In this document: positions 7,841 to 17,296 of the stretch, one piece after another | Numbering within the stretch: the first letter of the stretch is position 1 | Layout: each line of letters opens with the position of its first letter | Assembly (NCBI GenBank): GCA_016720775.1 | Contig: JADKJX010000010.1 | Span: 1-64,000, forward strand | Direction: 5' to 3' | DNA length: 64,000 nt | From: Chitinophagaceae bacterium | Lineage (GTDB): Bacteria; Bacteroidota; Bacteroidia; Chitinophagales; Chitinophagaceae | Notes under the pieces: generated by a model | What the model saw: the letters and a program-made list of their open reading frames with translations, nothing else | What the model was told of the DNA's origin: nothing | Database searches by the model: none | Program-made: the position numbers and the translations under genes

Positions 7841-10834
7841 ATGCAAAAATTATTCTCACTTCTTTTTTTACTTATTGCTATTAGTGGTATCGCACAAAAT
7901 AAAAAACCACTCGATCATTCTGTTTACGACGGCTGGAAAAGCATCGGCGAACGAATGATCAGCAACGACGGAAAATATATTGTGTATGCCGTTAATCCAC
8001 AGGAAGGTGACGGGGAACTGATGATACAGAACGCCTCGGGCCAATACAAGAAAATAATTGCCCGGGGTTATGGGGCTGTTATTACCGAAGACAGCCGCTA
8101 TGTTGTTTTTAAAATAAAACCCATCTTCCAGGAAACCAGGCAGGCAAAGATAAAAAAGAAGAAACCCGATGATATGACCAAAGACTCAATTGGTATTCTT
8201 GAATTGGGTAAAGAGGAAGTAGTGAAAATGCCCCGGGTAAAAGGATTTAAAACCGCCGAGAAAGGTTTCGGTTGGGTAGCTTACCAGTTGGAAAAATCAT
8301 TGCCTGACTCGACAAAGAAGACCAAGCCTGCCGCAGTTGTTGATTCAGCCAAACTGAACATGGATAGATTACTGAAGCTGGCCGATTCGGTGATCAGGAA
8401 ATCAATCGACTCCATTAAGGGAAATGTTACAAAAGAAGAAGTGATCGTTGCCGCACAAAAAGCAGCCAAAGAGATCATTAAAAAAGGTAAGGATGATGAA
8501 TTGCCCTGGACTTTAGTACAGGGACAAGATGCCGAAGGCGATGACCCCGCCACGGCGGCAGCATCTGAAGGAACCGACCTGGTTGTTCGCCGCATGAGCG
8601 ATGCAAAAGAAAAAACTTTCAAACTGGTAAGTGAGTACTATTTCGACAAGAAAGGAACCCGGCTTTTAATAGAAACAACAAAGAACAGTAAGGACAGCAA
8701 CAGCAAAGCACTTGTGTTTATTTATAACCTGTCTTCTGAAAAAATGGATACGGTGATGAAAGCCTTCAACGATGCCAAAAATTTCAGCTTTGATGAAGAA
8801 GGTACACAACTGGCTTTTGTTGCTGAAAGGGACAGCAGTGCCAAGGCATTGCAGAAATTTTATAAACTCTGGTATTATACCGGCGGACAGGACAGCGCTA
8901 AATTAGCTGCAGAAAAAAATACCGTGGGCATGCAACTGGGTTATACCATCAGCGAAAATGCAGCGCTGCGGTTCAGTAAAGATGGAAAGAAATTATTCTT
9001 TGGCACGGCACCCATCAAAGCGCCAAAAGATACTACGCTGGTTGACTTTGAACTGGCAAGGTTAGATGTATGGCACTACAACGATGATTACCTGCAGCCG
9101 CAACAGTTAAAACAGCTCGACCAGGAATTAAAACGCAGCTTTGTGGCCGTGATGAAACCCGGTGATGACCGGGTTGTTCAATTGGGTGCAGAAGATGCAG
9201 AAAGAATTACTTTGGTTGATGAAGGCAATGCCGATTGGGTATTGGGCGAAAGCACAAATGGTAACCGGGTAGAATCGCAATGGACGGGCAGGGTAAAGAC
9301 AACCGCTTATGCCATCAGTACTGCAGATGGAAAAAGAAGATTAATTTTATCCAATTCACTCGCCAATTTTGAAGCATCGCCAAAAGGTAAATATGTTTAC
9401 TGGTACGATCCCATTCAGAAAAATTATTTTGCCTGGAATGCCGCAACCGGTTCAACCAAAAACATCAGCGATAAAATAAAAGAGCCCTTGTATGATGTGG
9501 AGAATGATGTGCCCGATTATCCACGTGAGCAGGGAACAATAGGATGGATAGAAGACGACCGGTATATCCTCATCAAAGACGTGTATGATATCTGGCAGGC
9601 CGACCCCAATGGTATGGAGCTGCCAAAAAATATCACCAATGGCTGGGGCAAAAAGAATAAAGCCGATTTCAATTATGTGCGCCTTGATCCCGAGAAACGT
9701 TTCTTTAAAGCAGGTGAAACCATTTTACTGCGTTCTCAAAACAAGACAAGCAAGTACGGCGGTTTCTATAACAAAAAAGTAAACGAGGTTTCTGATCCGG
9801 CACTGCTTATCACCGGGCCGTATGCATTCAGCAATCCAGTAAAAGCAAAAGAAGCGGAACAGTATATTGTGCAGCGGGCCAATATCAGCCAGAGCGAGCT
9901 ATTTGCAACCGGCGATCTTAGGAACCTTACTCAACTGAGTGATGTGGCAGGTCAGCAAAAAGATTATAACTGGTTAAGCGCTGAATTAGTTAAATGGAAA
10001 ATGTTCGATGGCAGGATGAGCGAAGGTTTATTATTCAAGCCGGAGAATTTTGACCCGAAGAAAAAATACCCCATCATCTTTTATTTTTACGAACGTGATG
10101 CCGACGGTTTATTTAATTACCGGGCACCGGCACCCAGTGCATCTACTGTTAACATTCCTTATTTTGTAAGCAATGGGTATCTCGTTTTTGATCCCAATAT
10201 TTATTATAAAGAAGGTGAGCCGGGCAACAGCGCTTATAACAGTGTGGTAAGCGCTGCAAAATATTTAGCAAAAATGCCCTGGGTGGATAGCACCCGTATG
10301 GCCATACAGGGGCAAAGTTGGGGCGGTTACCAGGTTGCCTACCTTGTTACCAAAACAAATATGTTCAGGGCAGCATGGGCAGGTGCACCGGTTAGCAATA
10401 TGACGAGCGCTTATGGCGGCATACGATGGGGAGCTGGCATAAACCGGCAGTTCCAGTATGAAAAATCTCAGAGTCGCATTGGCGCCACTTTATGGCAACG
10501 CCCCGACCTGTATATAAAGAACTCTCCTTTATTTGCTGCCGATAAAATAAATACGCCGCTGGTGATGATGAATAATGATGCCGATGGCGCCGTGCCCTGG
10601 TACCAGGGTATTGAATTCTTTACTGCCCTGCGCCGTCTCGGAAAAAAAGCATGGCTGCTGGAGTACAACGGCGAAGACCATAACCTCGTGGAGAGAAAGA
10701 ACCGTAAAGATCTTTCTGTAAGACTGGGCCAGTTCTTCGATTATTATTTAAAGGGTGGTAAACCCGCCAAATGGATAACAACTGGTTTGCCGGCAACAGA
10801 AAAAGGAAAGGATTGGGGCTTGGGTATCGAGTAA
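7841..10834 (+). CDS. S9 family prolyl oligopeptidase-type serine peptidase, secreted
   Basis: The 997-residue protein starts with a signal peptide (MQKLFSLLFLLIAISGIAQ). A long beta-propeller-like region of WD40/PD40 type spans about residues 40-690, and the alpha/beta-hydrolase domain follows. The nucleophile is in GQSWGG (Ser near 825), the acid in NNDADGAVPW (near 911) and the histidine in GEDHNL (near 947), giving a complete triad. Members cleave short peptides, and the signal sequence places this one in the periplasm or outside. A lysine-rich insert around residues 140-230 (KKTKPAAVVDSAK) interrupts the propeller. Gene start and length fit the family. Confidence 0.9.
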   Translation: MQKLFSLLFLLIAISGIAQNKKPLDHSVYDGWKSIGERMISNDGKYIVYAVNPQEGDGELMIQNASGQYKKIIARGYGAVITEDSRYVVFKIKPIFQETRQAKIKKKKPDDMTKDSIGILELGKEEVVKMPRVKGFKTAEKGFGWVAYQLEKSLPDSTKKTKPAAVVDSAKLNMDRLLKLADSVIRKSIDSIKGNVTKEEVIVAAQKAAKEIIKKGKDDELPWTLVQGQDAEGDDPATAAASEGTDLVVRRMSDAKEKTFKLVSEYYFDKKGTRLLIETTKNSKDSNSKALVFIYNLSSEKMDTVMKAFNDAKNFSFDEEGTQLAFVAERDSSAKALQKFYKLWYYTGGQDSAKLAAEKNTVGMQLGYTISENAALRFSKDGKKLFFGTAPIKAPKDTTLVDFELARLDVWHYNDDYLQPQQLKQLDQELKRSFVAVMKPGDDRVVQLGAEDAERITLVDEGNADWVLGESTNGNRVESQWTGRVKTTAYAISTADGKRRLILSNSLANFEASPKGKYVYWYDPIQKNYFAWNAATGSTKNISDKIKEPLYDVENDVPDYPREQGTIGWIEDDRYILIKDVYDIWQADPNGMELPKNITNGWGKKNKADFNYVRLDPEKRFFKAGETILLRSQNKTSKYGGFYNKKVNEVSDPALLITGPYAFSNPVKAKEAEQYIVQRANISQSELFATGDLRNLTQLSDVAGQQKDYNWLSAELVKWKMFDGRMSEGLLFKPENFDPKKKYPIIFYFYERDADGLFNYRAPAPSASTVNIPYFVSNGYLVFDPNIYYKEGEPGNSAYNSVVSAAKYLAKMPWVDSTRMAIQGQSWGGYQVAYLVTKTNMFRAAWAGAPVSNMTSAYGGIRWGAGINRQFQYEKSQSRIGATLWQRPDLYIKNSPLFAADKINTPLVMMNNDADGAVPWYQGIEFFTALRRLGKKAWLLEYNGEDHNLVERKNRKDLSVRLGQFFDYYLKGGKPAKWITTGLPATEKGKDWGLGIE

Positions 10835-10836
10835 CG

Positions 10837-11012
10837 TCATTGCGAGGAGGAACGACGAAGCAATCTTCCCAATACGAAGCAATTTTTGTTACCCGCTTAA
10901 GTAACAATATTCAACTGCAGTGGCACAGTTTATCCTGAGGAACAAAGGGCACTCTTGTACGGGATAACTTTATTCAGCTTGATTGCCTGAACGGTCCCGA
11001 TCGCTATCGGGA
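10837..11012. repeat. Interspersed repeat words and a TCCCGAT palindrome
   Basis: GTCATTGCGAGGAGGAACGA (10837-10856) is a dispersed word common in many genomes. TCCTGAGGAACAAAG follows around 10935. The palindrome TCCCGAT-CGCT-ATCGGGA lies at 10995-11012 and matches the T-arm insert in the tRNA-Pro copy at 4601-4618. I see no gene in the 218 bases between the convergent neighbours. Confidence 0.55.
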
Positions 11013-11052
11013 TGGATGGATCAACAGGATTGAGCTGGTTTGTTATGGAAGG

Positions 11053-11991
11053 CTAATGTATGTTGCCTTTCTGTATCAATGAATACAGTCTGTCTGCATC
11101 TTCTTTTCTGCACAGTTCTGTGCCGGGATTCATGGTAGCTGCTGTACCGCAGGCCACGCCGTATTGAGTGGCTTCAACCAGGGTTTTTCCCTCCATCAGA
11201 AAATAAACGATCCCCGCAACCATACTGTCGCCGGCGCCAACTGTGCTTTTCTTAACTACAGGTGGTGCTGTGATCTTTTCAGTGATATCTTTTGTTACCA
11301 GCATGGCACCGGCCGCACCCAATGATACCACCATCACTTCACATTTCCCTTTTGCAATGATCTCTTTTGCAATATTTTTTACTTCACCAGGTCTTAATTC
11401 TTTTTTACCTGCAAGCGAACTCAATTCACCAAGGTTTGGTTTAAGTAAATAAACGCCTTCATCAGCGGCATGTTTTAAAGCTTCCCCTGAGGTATCAACA
11501 ATGAATTTTGCATTCATCTTTTTAGCGATCTTAGCCAGCATGGCATAAATGTTCAGCGGAACTCCGGGCGGCAGGCTGCCGCTTGCGATAATATAGGCCG
11601 CATCTTTTAATTCTTCAACCGCTTTCAAACATTGCCGCCACTCATCTTCACTTAACTCAGTTCCGGGCATTCCAAAACGATACTGATCATTGGTGGACTC
11701 ATCCAGCACAATAATATTTTCCCTTGTTTCATTACCGGTTTCAATGATCACAGCAGGGATATTATCTTTTGCCAGCAAATGATCGAAAAATTTTCCGGTA
11801 TACCCACCCGAAGGAAAAACCGCGGTAGCTTCTCCACCCAGTTTTTTTATGGCCCTGGCTACATTGATGCCACCTCCACCAGGTTCCAGCTTTGGTGGAG
11901 CGCATTTTATTTTTTTTTCAGGGATTAAAGATGGTATTGATGTGCTTTTATCAATACAGGGACTGAAAGTGATGGTAACAATGGAAGACAT
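11053..11991 (-). CDS. pfkB: 6-phosphofructokinase, PfkB (ribokinase) type
   Basis: This 312-residue sugar kinase is close in layout to E. coli PfkB. It has EPGGGGINVARAI near residue 38, SGSLPPGV near 138, and the catalytic STVGAGDSMVAG near 248, whose aspartate is the general base. It should phosphorylate fructose 6-phosphate to fructose 1,6-bisphosphate in glycolysis. 1-phosphofructokinase or tagatose-6-phosphate kinase are alternatives within the family, but the EPGGGG and QYRFGMPG words favour PfkB. Single gene, cytoplasmic. Confidence 0.85.
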   Translation of the reverse strand: MSSIVTITFSPCIDKSTSIPSLIPEKKIKCAPPKLEPGGGGINVARAIKKLGGEATAVFPSGGYTGKFFDHLLAKDNIPAVIIETGNETRENIIVLDESTNDQYRFGMPGTELSEDEWRQCLKAVEELKDAAYIIASGSLPPGVPLNIYAMLAKIAKKMNAKFIVDTSGEALKHAADEGVYLLKPNLGELSSLAGKKELRPGEVKNIAKEIIAKGKCEVMVVSLGAAGAMLVTKDITEKITAPPVVKKSTVGAGDSMVAGIVYFLMEGKTLVEATQYGVACGTAATMNPGTELCRKEDADRLYSLIQKGNIH

Positions 11992-12145
11992 ATTTCAAGG
12001 TAAGGATTATACGTTTTAGATTTTGATTTTTTATCTTTTTTTTGGCCTCCCCGATGATAAGTAAGCCTCCCAATTGCTATTCGCTTCGGTTTAAATAAAT
12101 TTTCGTTTCTTTAATGAAAATTCTGGCCTTATAAATTTGAATTGT

Positions 12146-12646
12146 ATGAAACTGATCATTCCGGCTCTATTGATAACAACCGCTGTGGTATTTTTTAACT
12201 GTTCCAAATCAAGCGATGCAGTCCATCACATCAATTGCGATGGCCTGGTAACAGATACGGCAGGCACGGGTGATAATGGCCGGATATTCATGCCCAACGC
12301 ATTCAGTCCTAATAACGATGGGTTGAATGATATCTGCAGGCCCATTACGCAGAATATTGATTCCATTGGTTTCACGCTCTACGATGAAAATGATGCGGTG
12401 GTGTTTACAACAAATCAATTGGGGCAGGGCTGGCAAACTACCTTTATCAGCAGTACCGCTAAAAGATATTTTTATAAGATACAGACCAGGACATTGGCCG
12501 GCAAACACATCGGTATGTGCGGCCAGGTATATGGCCTCACCTGTTTTCCCGTAAACCCGCCAAAGAGTTTTTATTATTTTGAAGACATGTTAACGCCCGG
12601 CGGCTTTACAGGAGTCACGGCTGAGACATTGGCTACCTGTCAATAA
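12146..12646 (+). CDS. Small lipoprotein with CHU_C-like (gliding-associated C-terminal) domain
   Basis: The ATG at 12146 gives a lipoprotein signal MKLIIPALLITTAVVFFNC. The body contains FMPNAFSPNNDGLND followed by FTLYDENDAVVFTT, the hallmark of the CHU_C/type B sorting domain that closes many Bacteroidota surface proteins. Here that domain makes up almost the whole 166-residue protein, so it is a stand-alone copy on a lipid anchor rather than a sorting tail. A TTG start at 12137 would add three residues without benefit. Likely cell-surface or periplasmic; role unknown. Confidence 0.75.
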   Translation: MKLIIPALLITTAVVFFNCSKSSDAVHHINCDGLVTDTAGTGDNGRIFMPNAFSPNNDGLNDICRPITQNIDSIGFTLYDENDAVVFTTNQLGQGWQTTFISSTAKRYFYKIQTRTLAGKHIGMCGQVYGLTCFPVNPPKSFYYFEDMLTPGGFTGVTAETLATCQ

Positions 12647-12669
12647 CCGGCATCTTAAATTCAAATCAA

Positions 12670-12954
12670 TTGCCTGGAAATAAAAGTTCAAATTACGGCA
12701 GGATATTCCTGGTACTGAGCCTTGCTGTTTTACTATTCTGGGTGTTGAGCCAGGTAGTGGATGTTTATCATTTTGCTTTTGTGGGTGCCGTATTTGAGAT
12801 ACTGTGGCTGCCTATGCTCGCCGCATTGGTTATTCTTCCGGTCTTATCTTTTATATTCTGGAGAAATGAAAAATATAATACCAGGTCATTGTACTTTTTT
12901 TCAATGCTTATCGTCATCGCAACGGTTTTGCTGATGACCTTTCTTACTAACTAA
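12670..12954 (+). CDS. Small integral membrane protein, unrecognised
   Basis: A frame of 94 codons with a TTG start follows the lipoprotein by 23 bases. It encodes three hydrophobic helices (about residues 11-30, 40-63 and 74-92) separated by short polar loops, such as WRNEKYNTRS. No family is recognised. The same-strand spacing suggests cotranscription with the lipoprotein. The TTG start lowers confidence, since no in-frame ATG precedes the first helix. Confidence 0.5.
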   Translation: MPGNKSSNYGRIFLVLSLAVLLFWVLSQVVDVYHFAFVGAVFEILWLPMLAALVILPVLSFIFWRNEKYNTRSLYFFSMLIVIATVLLMTFLTN

Positions 12955-12976
12955 TTGAATGAAGCTTGCCCGTAAA

Positions 12977-14326
12977 TCAGATACTCCTGTTCACATCAAA
13001 ATTCTCCAGTTCTTTTGAAACGGCATTTAAGAATGTAGAGCCCAATGCCCCGTCAATGATGCGGTGATCATAACTCAAGGAGATATACATCATGTGACGG
13101 ATGGCAATGCTGTCGCCCTGCGGCGTTTCAATAACCATGGGGCGTTTCTTGATAGCGCCCACGGCCATAATAGCCACCTGCGGCTGGTTGATGATGGGTG
13201 TACCCATAATGCTTCCGAATGTACCTACGTTTGTTAAAGTGAAGGTGCCGCCTGTGGTATCATCGGGTCTTAGTTTTCCTGTACGGGCTGCGTTTGCAAG
13301 GCCGTTCACCTGTTTGGTGAGTCCTGTTAAATTAAGCTGATCAGCATTTTTAATGACCGGCACAATCAAATTACCATTTGGTAAAGCGGTTGCCATACCA
13401 ATATTGAGGTCTTTTTTAATAATGATCTTATCGCCATCAACACTGCTACTGAGCATCGGGTATCTTTTAATACACTTTACAATGGCTTCAATGAACAGGG
13501 GAGTGAATGTTATCTTTTCACCTTCCCTCTTTTCAAAATCCTTTTTCACTTTTTCTCTCCATAAAACAAGGCTGGTAACATCGCATTCTGCAAAACTGGT
13601 AACATGGGCAGAAGTATGCTTACTGTCAACCATGTGTTTGGCGATCAGTTTGCGCATGCGGTCCATTTCGATCACTTCTACGTTGCCACTGTAAACGGTT
13701 GGTGCCTGGTATTCTGTTTGAGGTTTGTTGTTTGTTGTTTGTGGTTCGGTTACTGCAACAGATGTTGTTTGCTGCGGCTGGCTTGTCCCTTGTGGCTTGA
13801 TGCTGCTTCCCTTGGTAGCCACATAAGCCAGAATATCTTTCTTGCTCACCCTTCCTTCCTGGCCGGTGCCGGGAATATTTTCCAGTTCGGCCATGCCGAT
13901 GCCTTCCTGCTGGGCGATGTTTAAAACAAGGGGAGAGTAAAAACGTATGGCTGATTTGGTATTTGCTGTTGTCCGTTGTCCGTTGTCTGTTGGCTGGTAG
14001 GGGATTTCTTCCACCACTCTTGCTTCTTCATATTCTTCCTTTATTGGGGCAGGAACTGGCTGGGTATTAGAAACGGCAGCATTTGCACCCACTCTTATTT
14101 TAGCGATCACGGTACCGATGGGTACCACGTCATTTTCATTGAAAAGAATTTCTTCAATAACACCTTCGGCAGTGGAAGGAACTTCGCTGTCCACTTTATC
14201 GGTGGCAATGTCCAGCACAGTCTCATCCTGCTTGATGGAATCGCCTGGTTTTTTATGCCATTTCAAAATGGTAGCTTCCATGATACTTTCACCCAGTTTC
14301 GGCATTACTAAATCAACTAAACTCAT
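12977..14326 (-). CDS. Dihydrolipoamide acyltransferase (E2) of a 2-oxo acid dehydrogenase complex
   Basis: The 449-residue protein has the full E2 order. A lipoyl domain is at about 1-78 with the lipoylated lysine in TDKVDS. A peripheral-subunit-binding domain follows at about 128-168 (SPLVLNIAQQEGI to GRVSKKDIL). The catalytic domain ends with SYDHRIIDGALG, whose histidine and aspartate drive acyl transfer to CoA. The linker is rich in Gln, Thr and Pro. Single lipoyl domain and sequence words fit branched-chain or pyruvate complexes; the substrate cannot be fixed without E1, which is not nearby. Confidence 0.9.
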   Translation of the reverse strand: MSLVDLVMPKLGESIMEATILKWHKKPGDSIKQDETVLDIATDKVDSEVPSTAEGVIEEILFNENDVVPIGTVIAKIRVGANAAVSNTQPVPAPIKEEYEEARVVEEIPYQPTDNGQRTTANTKSAIRFYSPLVLNIAQQEGIGMAELENIPGTGQEGRVSKKDILAYVATKGSSIKPQGTSQPQQTTSVAVTEPQTTNNKPQTEYQAPTVYSGNVEVIEMDRMRKLIAKHMVDSKHTSAHVTSFAECDVTSLVLWREKVKKDFEKREGEKITFTPLFIEAIVKCIKRYPMLSSSVDGDKIIIKKDLNIGMATALPNGNLIVPVIKNADQLNLTGLTKQVNGLANAARTGKLRPDDTTGGTFTLTNVGTFGSIMGTPIINQPQVAIMAVGAIKKRPMVIETPQGDSIAIRHMMYISLSYDHRIIDGALGSTFLNAVSKELENFDVNRSI

Positions 14327-14395
14327 GAGTATTTAATATTTTAGATTGAATTTTTTATATTGTTAGAGCATTTATATTTCCTGGTACCAGCTTGA

Positions 14396-14426
14396 GTTTA
14401 TCCTGAGCGAAGCCGAAGGATCACTC
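14396..14426. repeat. Dispersed GAGCGAAGCCGAAGGAT word
   Basis: GTTTATCCTGAGCGAAGCCG with the following AAGGATCACT is a self-complementary word (ATCCT/AGGAT ends) of the kind dispersed in many Bacteroidota genomes. It sits in the 238-base gap between two minus-strand genes, which otherwise shows nothing recognisable. Confidence 0.4.
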
Positions 14427-14564
14427 ACTTGTACGGCAGTACAGGAAGGAGCAATAAATCAAGCAATGTATCAGACGGGCCAAAGGTAATTATTTCCGTT
14501 TAAAAGCTGTCAGGCCACTAAGGTTAAAAGAAATAAACAGAGTAAAGCGGTAGTGGCCAGGCAG

Positions 14565-15812
14565 CTATCTCTCAGCCAGTATGAATTTTCGCAGTAGATT
14601 CAATGCATTTACCGCAGTCAGTTGTATATTCCGCATCCGGTCGAAGCGGAAGGACAGTTTTTGCGTCTCGATCTTTTCTTTGCTGCCAAAAGCCACCCAT
14701 ACAGTGCCTACTGGCTTACCGGGCATGTCGCCCCCGGGGCCCATGATCCCCGAAACAGCTATCACATAATCGGCCTTGATATTTTTTAATGCTCCTGCCG
14801 CCATCTGCAATACCACTTCCTCACTTACTGCCCCTTTCAGTTCCAGGGTTTCTTTTTCTACCTGTAACAGGTCTTCCTTTGCCTTGTAGGAGTAACTCAC
14901 CACACTGCCATCATAAAATTTTGAAGAACCGGGTATGGAAGTGAGCAGGTGTGCAATATATCCCCCTGAGCAACTTTCGGCAGTACAAATGGTTTTGCCT
15001 TTAGTGAGTAGCAACCTGCCTACTACCTTTTCGATCGGCTCGTCTTCGTTGGTCACCATGTATTCTTTCACCAGCGATTGCAGGGTTTCAAAAAACTGCT
15101 GCACTTCATGCTCCGTTTTTTCTTTGTCAAACCCGGTTGATGTGAGCCGCAACCGCACCATGCCGTAGTTAGGCAGGTAAGCAAGTTTGATGTGTGCAGG
15201 AAGTGCTTCTTCAAAATGTTTTATCAGTTCCGCCAAAAAACTTTCACCCACACCGGCGGTGAGTAAAGTTTTATGAATGATAGCAGGAAATTTAAATTGT
15301 TTCAGCAGCATGGGTATCACATCATCTTCCATCATGCCTTTCATTTCGTGCGGTACGCCGGGCATGCTAACAAAAACCTTCCCGTTTTTATCGAACCACA
15401 TTCCGGGGGCCGTGCCTCTTTTATTCTGAATTACGGTACAAACATCCGGCACTTCCCCCTGTTTCAAATTACGCTCAATGATGGGACGGTTTAGGTTGGT
15501 GAAAATATCCAGTACATTTTGCCTGGCCGCTTCATTGATGACCATGGTTCCACCAAAATAGTTACACAAAAGTGGTTTTGTAATATCATCTGCAGTGGGG
15601 CCAAGTCCGCCGGTTATTAAAATGATGTCGGCATGCTTCTGCTCTTCATCCAGGGCATTCCATATTTCCTCCCACACATCACCCACTGCCACACGCCGCA
15701 TTACCCGGATGCCCCATTTGTTTAATTCCTGTGCCATCCAGGCACTGTTGGTATCAATGACCTGGCCGATCAATAATTCGTCGCCGATGGTGATGATGGA
15801 TGCCTGTGTCAT
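14565..15812 (-). CDS. cinA: CinA family nicotinamide-nucleotide amidohydrolase/ADP-ribose pyrophosphatase
   Basis: The 415-residue length and both domains fit full-size CinA. The N-terminal MoCF-like domain (about 1-170) has SIITIGDELLIGQVIDTNS and ITGGLGPTADDITK. The C-terminal PncC amidohydrolase domain (about 255-412) has AESCSGGYIAHLLTS and VSGIMGPGG. Members hydrolyse NMN to nicotinate mononucleotide and ADP-ribose to AMP and ribose 5-phosphate in pyridine nucleotide salvage. The gene is divergent from the PBP4-like gene, with 43 bases between starts. Confidence 0.92.
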   Translation of the reverse strand: MTQASIITIGDELLIGQVIDTNSAWMAQELNKWGIRVMRRVAVGDVWEEIWNALDEEQKHADIILITGGLGPTADDITKPLLCNYFGGTMVINEAARQNVLDIFTNLNRPIIERNLKQGEVPDVCTVIQNKRGTAPGMWFDKNGKVFVSMPGVPHEMKGMMEDDVIPMLLKQFKFPAIIHKTLLTAGVGESFLAELIKHFEEALPAHIKLAYLPNYGMVRLRLTSTGFDKEKTEHEVQQFFETLQSLVKEYMVTNEDEPIEKVVGRLLLTKGKTICTAESCSGGYIAHLLTSIPGSSKFYDGSVVSYSYKAKEDLLQVEKETLELKGAVSEEVVLQMAAGALKNIKADYVIAVSGIMGPGGDMPGKPVGTVWVAFGSKEKIETQKLSFRFDRMRNIQLTAVNALNLLRKFILAER

Positions 15813-15855
15813 GTATCGTTTTAAAAAGATTAATTTTAGTGCAAGATAAGTTAAG

Positions 15856-16179
15856 ATGAAAACAGTCTATTTGATTTTTGGTTTACTGTTGAGCAACATT
15901 TCTTTTGGACAGAATGTACAGGCCCGTTTATCTATGGCCATAAAAGGATTAGAAAAAGATGCCCAGTTCAAACACGCCGTCATCAGTTTGTATGTGGTGG
16001 ACAGTAAAACGGGCAAAGTTGTTTTTGATAAGAATTCGCAGGTTGGGTTAGCACCGGCCAGTTGCCAGAAAGTGATCACCAGTGTGAGTGCATTTGAAAT
16101 GCTGGGGAAGGAATATAGATACAAGACAGAGCTTGGTTACAGCGGTGAGATCAAAAGAGGGTATTTAAAAGGAGTATAA
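15856..16179 (+). CDS. PBP4-like D-alanyl-D-alanine carboxypeptidase, N-terminal part (disrupted gene)
   Basis: This 107-codon piece carries a signal peptide (MKTVYLIFGLLLSNISFGQ) and the active-site SxxK motif in PASCQKVITS near residue 60, as in S13/DacB enzymes. It ends at TAA 16177-16179 after GYLKGV. Reading one frame over, the next 60 bases give NITGYGDPTFGSWRYKNTTA, the conserved word that should follow. Thus one base was lost near 16173, and a second indel in the A-run at 16240-16246 returns to the original frame. Confidence 0.8.
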   Translation: MKTVYLIFGLLLSNISFGQNVQARLSMAIKGLEKDAQFKHAVISLYVVDSKTGKVVFDKNSQVGLAPASCQKVITSVSAFEMLGKEYRYKTELGYSGEIKRGYLKGV

Positions 16180-16191
16180 ATATTACAGGCT

Positions 16192-17268
16192 ATGGGGATC
16201 CTACATTTGGGAGCTGGCGTTACAAAAACACAACTGCAGAAAAAAATACTGGATACGTTGTATGCCATCATAGCAGACAAACTAAAAATAAGTTCCCTGG
16301 ATGTGATCTATGTTGATAATTCCAAATGGGGTTCACAAACATTGCCCGATGGATGGATATGGCAGGACATGGGAAATTATTACGGGGCAGGATGCAGTTC
16401 TTTTAACTGGAATGAAAATCAGTATACCATAAAATTAAAACCCGGTAAACAGGTGGGTGATAAAGTTGAGCTGATCTCGATGAACCCTTTTCCCGGTATT
16501 CAGATGCTGAATGAATTAACAACCGGAGCAAAGGGATCTGGCGACCAGGCATACATTTATTTCTCACCCTATTCCGCCCTGGCATTTATCAGGGGCACTG
16601 TACCGGCAGGAGTTGATTCTTTTTTTATATCAGGTTCCTCAACAGACGGGGCCTATAGTTTTTCAGGTTTGATGGCTGAAAAACTTAACAGATCGGGGCT
16701 TACACTTAAAAATGGAAATTATTCCATGTTCAATGCTTTTATGAACAACCAGTTTTATTCGGTTTTGCAGCCGGAAAAGATATTAGGCACGTTATATTCT
16801 CCTCCGTTGGACAGTATCAACTACTGGTTCCTTAAAAAAAGTGTGAATCTTTATGGCGAAGCATTTGTAAAAACAATTGCGTATGAAAAAACAAAATTTG
16901 GTTCAACGGATACGGGTGTTTCCATCATCAGAAATTTCTGGAAGGAGAGAGGCATTGAAAGATCTGCATTGAACATCATTGACGGCAGCGGACTTTCGCC
17001 TGCTAACCGGGTTACAACAAATGCATTGGTTGCTGTAATGCAATATGCCAGGCAGCAAAGCTGGTTCCCGTCTTTTTATTATGCCTTGCCCGAAACCTAT
17101 GGCATTAAAATGAAAGATGGATATATCACGGGGGTAAGAAGTTACACGGGTTATGTAAAAAGCAAATCTGGCACAGAATATACGTTCTCTTTCATTGTAA
17201 ATAATTTCGATGGCAGCGCCGGCACTGTAAGGGAAAAAATGTGGAAGCTGCTGGATATTTTAAAGTAA
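16192..17268 (+). CDS. PBP4-like D-alanyl-D-alanine carboxypeptidase, C-terminal part (disrupted gene)
   Basis: The bulk of the enzyme lies here: SVNLYGEAF supplies the SxN motif (near nucleotide 16840), and MKDGYITGVRSYTGY holds the third KxG-type element, with KDG instead of KTG. The first 16 codons, up to about 16240, are out of frame and not part of the protein. With the upstream piece the product is about 470 residues, a normal PBP4 length. Such enzymes trim or cleave peptidoglycan peptides in the periplasm. Two compensating one-base shifts within 70 bases point to sequence error or to very recent damage. Confidence 0.8.
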   Translation: MGILHLGAGVTKTQLQKKILDTLYAIIADKLKISSLDVIYVDNSKWGSQTLPDGWIWQDMGNYYGAGCSSFNWNENQYTIKLKPGKQVGDKVELISMNPFPGIQMLNELTTGAKGSGDQAYIYFSPYSALAFIRGTVPAGVDSFFISGSSTDGAYSFSGLMAEKLNRSGLTLKNGNYSMFNAFMNNQFYSVLQPEKILGTLYSPPLDSINYWFLKKSVNLYGEAFVKTIAYEKTKFGSTDTGVSIIRNFWKERGIERSALNIIDGSGLSPANRVTTNALVAVMQYARQQSWFPSFYYALPETYGIKMKDGYITGVRSYTGYVKSKSGTEYTFSFIVNNFDGSAGTVREKMWKLLDILK

Positions 17269-17296
17269 CTTGAAGCATCAACCAAAACTAAACAAT

